Positions 5,972 to 6,020 of a stretch of 6,020 nt of DNA are shown here, one piece after another (within the stretch, counting starts at the first letter, position 1; each line of letters opens with the position of its first letter). The stretch comes from Clostridia bacterium. GTDB lineage: Bacteria > Bacillota > Clostridia > Christensenellales > QALW01. The position numbers and the translations under genes were made by a program. The notes below the pieces were generated by a model, which saw only the letters and a list, made by a program, of their open reading frames with translations, was not told where the DNA came from and searched no databases. Location of the stretch: positions 1 to 6,020 of the forward strand of contig CAAGID010000005.1 of assembly GCA_900769815.1 (NCBI GenBank), in the 5' to 3' direction.

Positions 5972-6020
5972 CCAGAGTTCGAGAAACCCTTGCAAGTCAA
6001 GGCGCAGAACTTGCAAAAGA
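5972..6020. repeat. Right-edge TTGCAAG-rich segment, probable part of a dispersed intergenic repeat
   Basis: No coding sequence is seen. CCCTTGCAAGT at 5987-5997 is a direct copy of 5924-5934. CCTTG (5988-5992) can pair with CAAGG (5998-6002); alternatively TTGCAAGT (5990-5997) pairs with ACTTGCAA (6009-6016) across 11 bases. ACTTGCAAAA (6009-6018) is also the exact reverse complement of 32-41 at the left edge. These competing pairings and the edge-to-edge complementarity suggest a structured repeat that continues past the window end. Confidence 0.45.

Overview
The window looks like chromosomal DNA of a low-to-moderate GC Firmicute, most likely an anaerobic gut-type member of the Clostridia (Oscillospiraceae/Lachnospiraceae-like). 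This rests on the base composition, strong AGGAGG-like ribosome binding sites, near-consensus sigma-A promoters and the protein styles. It is inference; no rRNA or other marker gene is present. All six protein genes appear intact. There are no transposases, CRISPR arrays, phage genes or tRNAs.

Left part (1-1807, minus strand): an edge segment with two hairpins (58-90 and 118-140) lies downstream of a 245-aa zinc-ribbon multi-pass membrane protein of unknown function (157-894). That gene has its own strong promoter. Upstream of it lies a 265-aa prohibitin/SPFH-family membrane protein (1010-1807). Both are probable envelope proteins transcribed leftward, each with its own promoter.

Centre (1808-1945) is a short divergent promoter region. 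One promoter fires leftward into the SPFH gene and one rightward into trmO; their -35 boxes are only 7 bp apart.

Right part (1946-5906, plus strand): trmO (modification of t6A37 in tRNA), then trkA and trkH, then a small protein with two zinc ribbons and a very acidic tail. trkA and trkH are 9 bp apart and encode a complete Trk-type potassium uptake system: TrkH is the ion-conducting membrane subunit and TrkA the cytosolic nucleotide-binding gating subunit with two RCK units. An extended -10 promoter appears to sit at the very end of trmO and would let trkAH be transcribed separately. The small zinc-ribbon gene also has its own promoter.

Edges (1-57 and 5921-6020): both are non-coding and full of TTGCAAG-type inverted repeats. 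A 10-base segment at the right edge (6009-6018) is the exact reverse complement of one at the left edge (32-41). This suggests that both ends of the window lie inside copies of one dispersed structured intergenic repeat. It is the most unusual signal here. The genes themselves are largely housekeeping, and I see no clear new multi-gene system.
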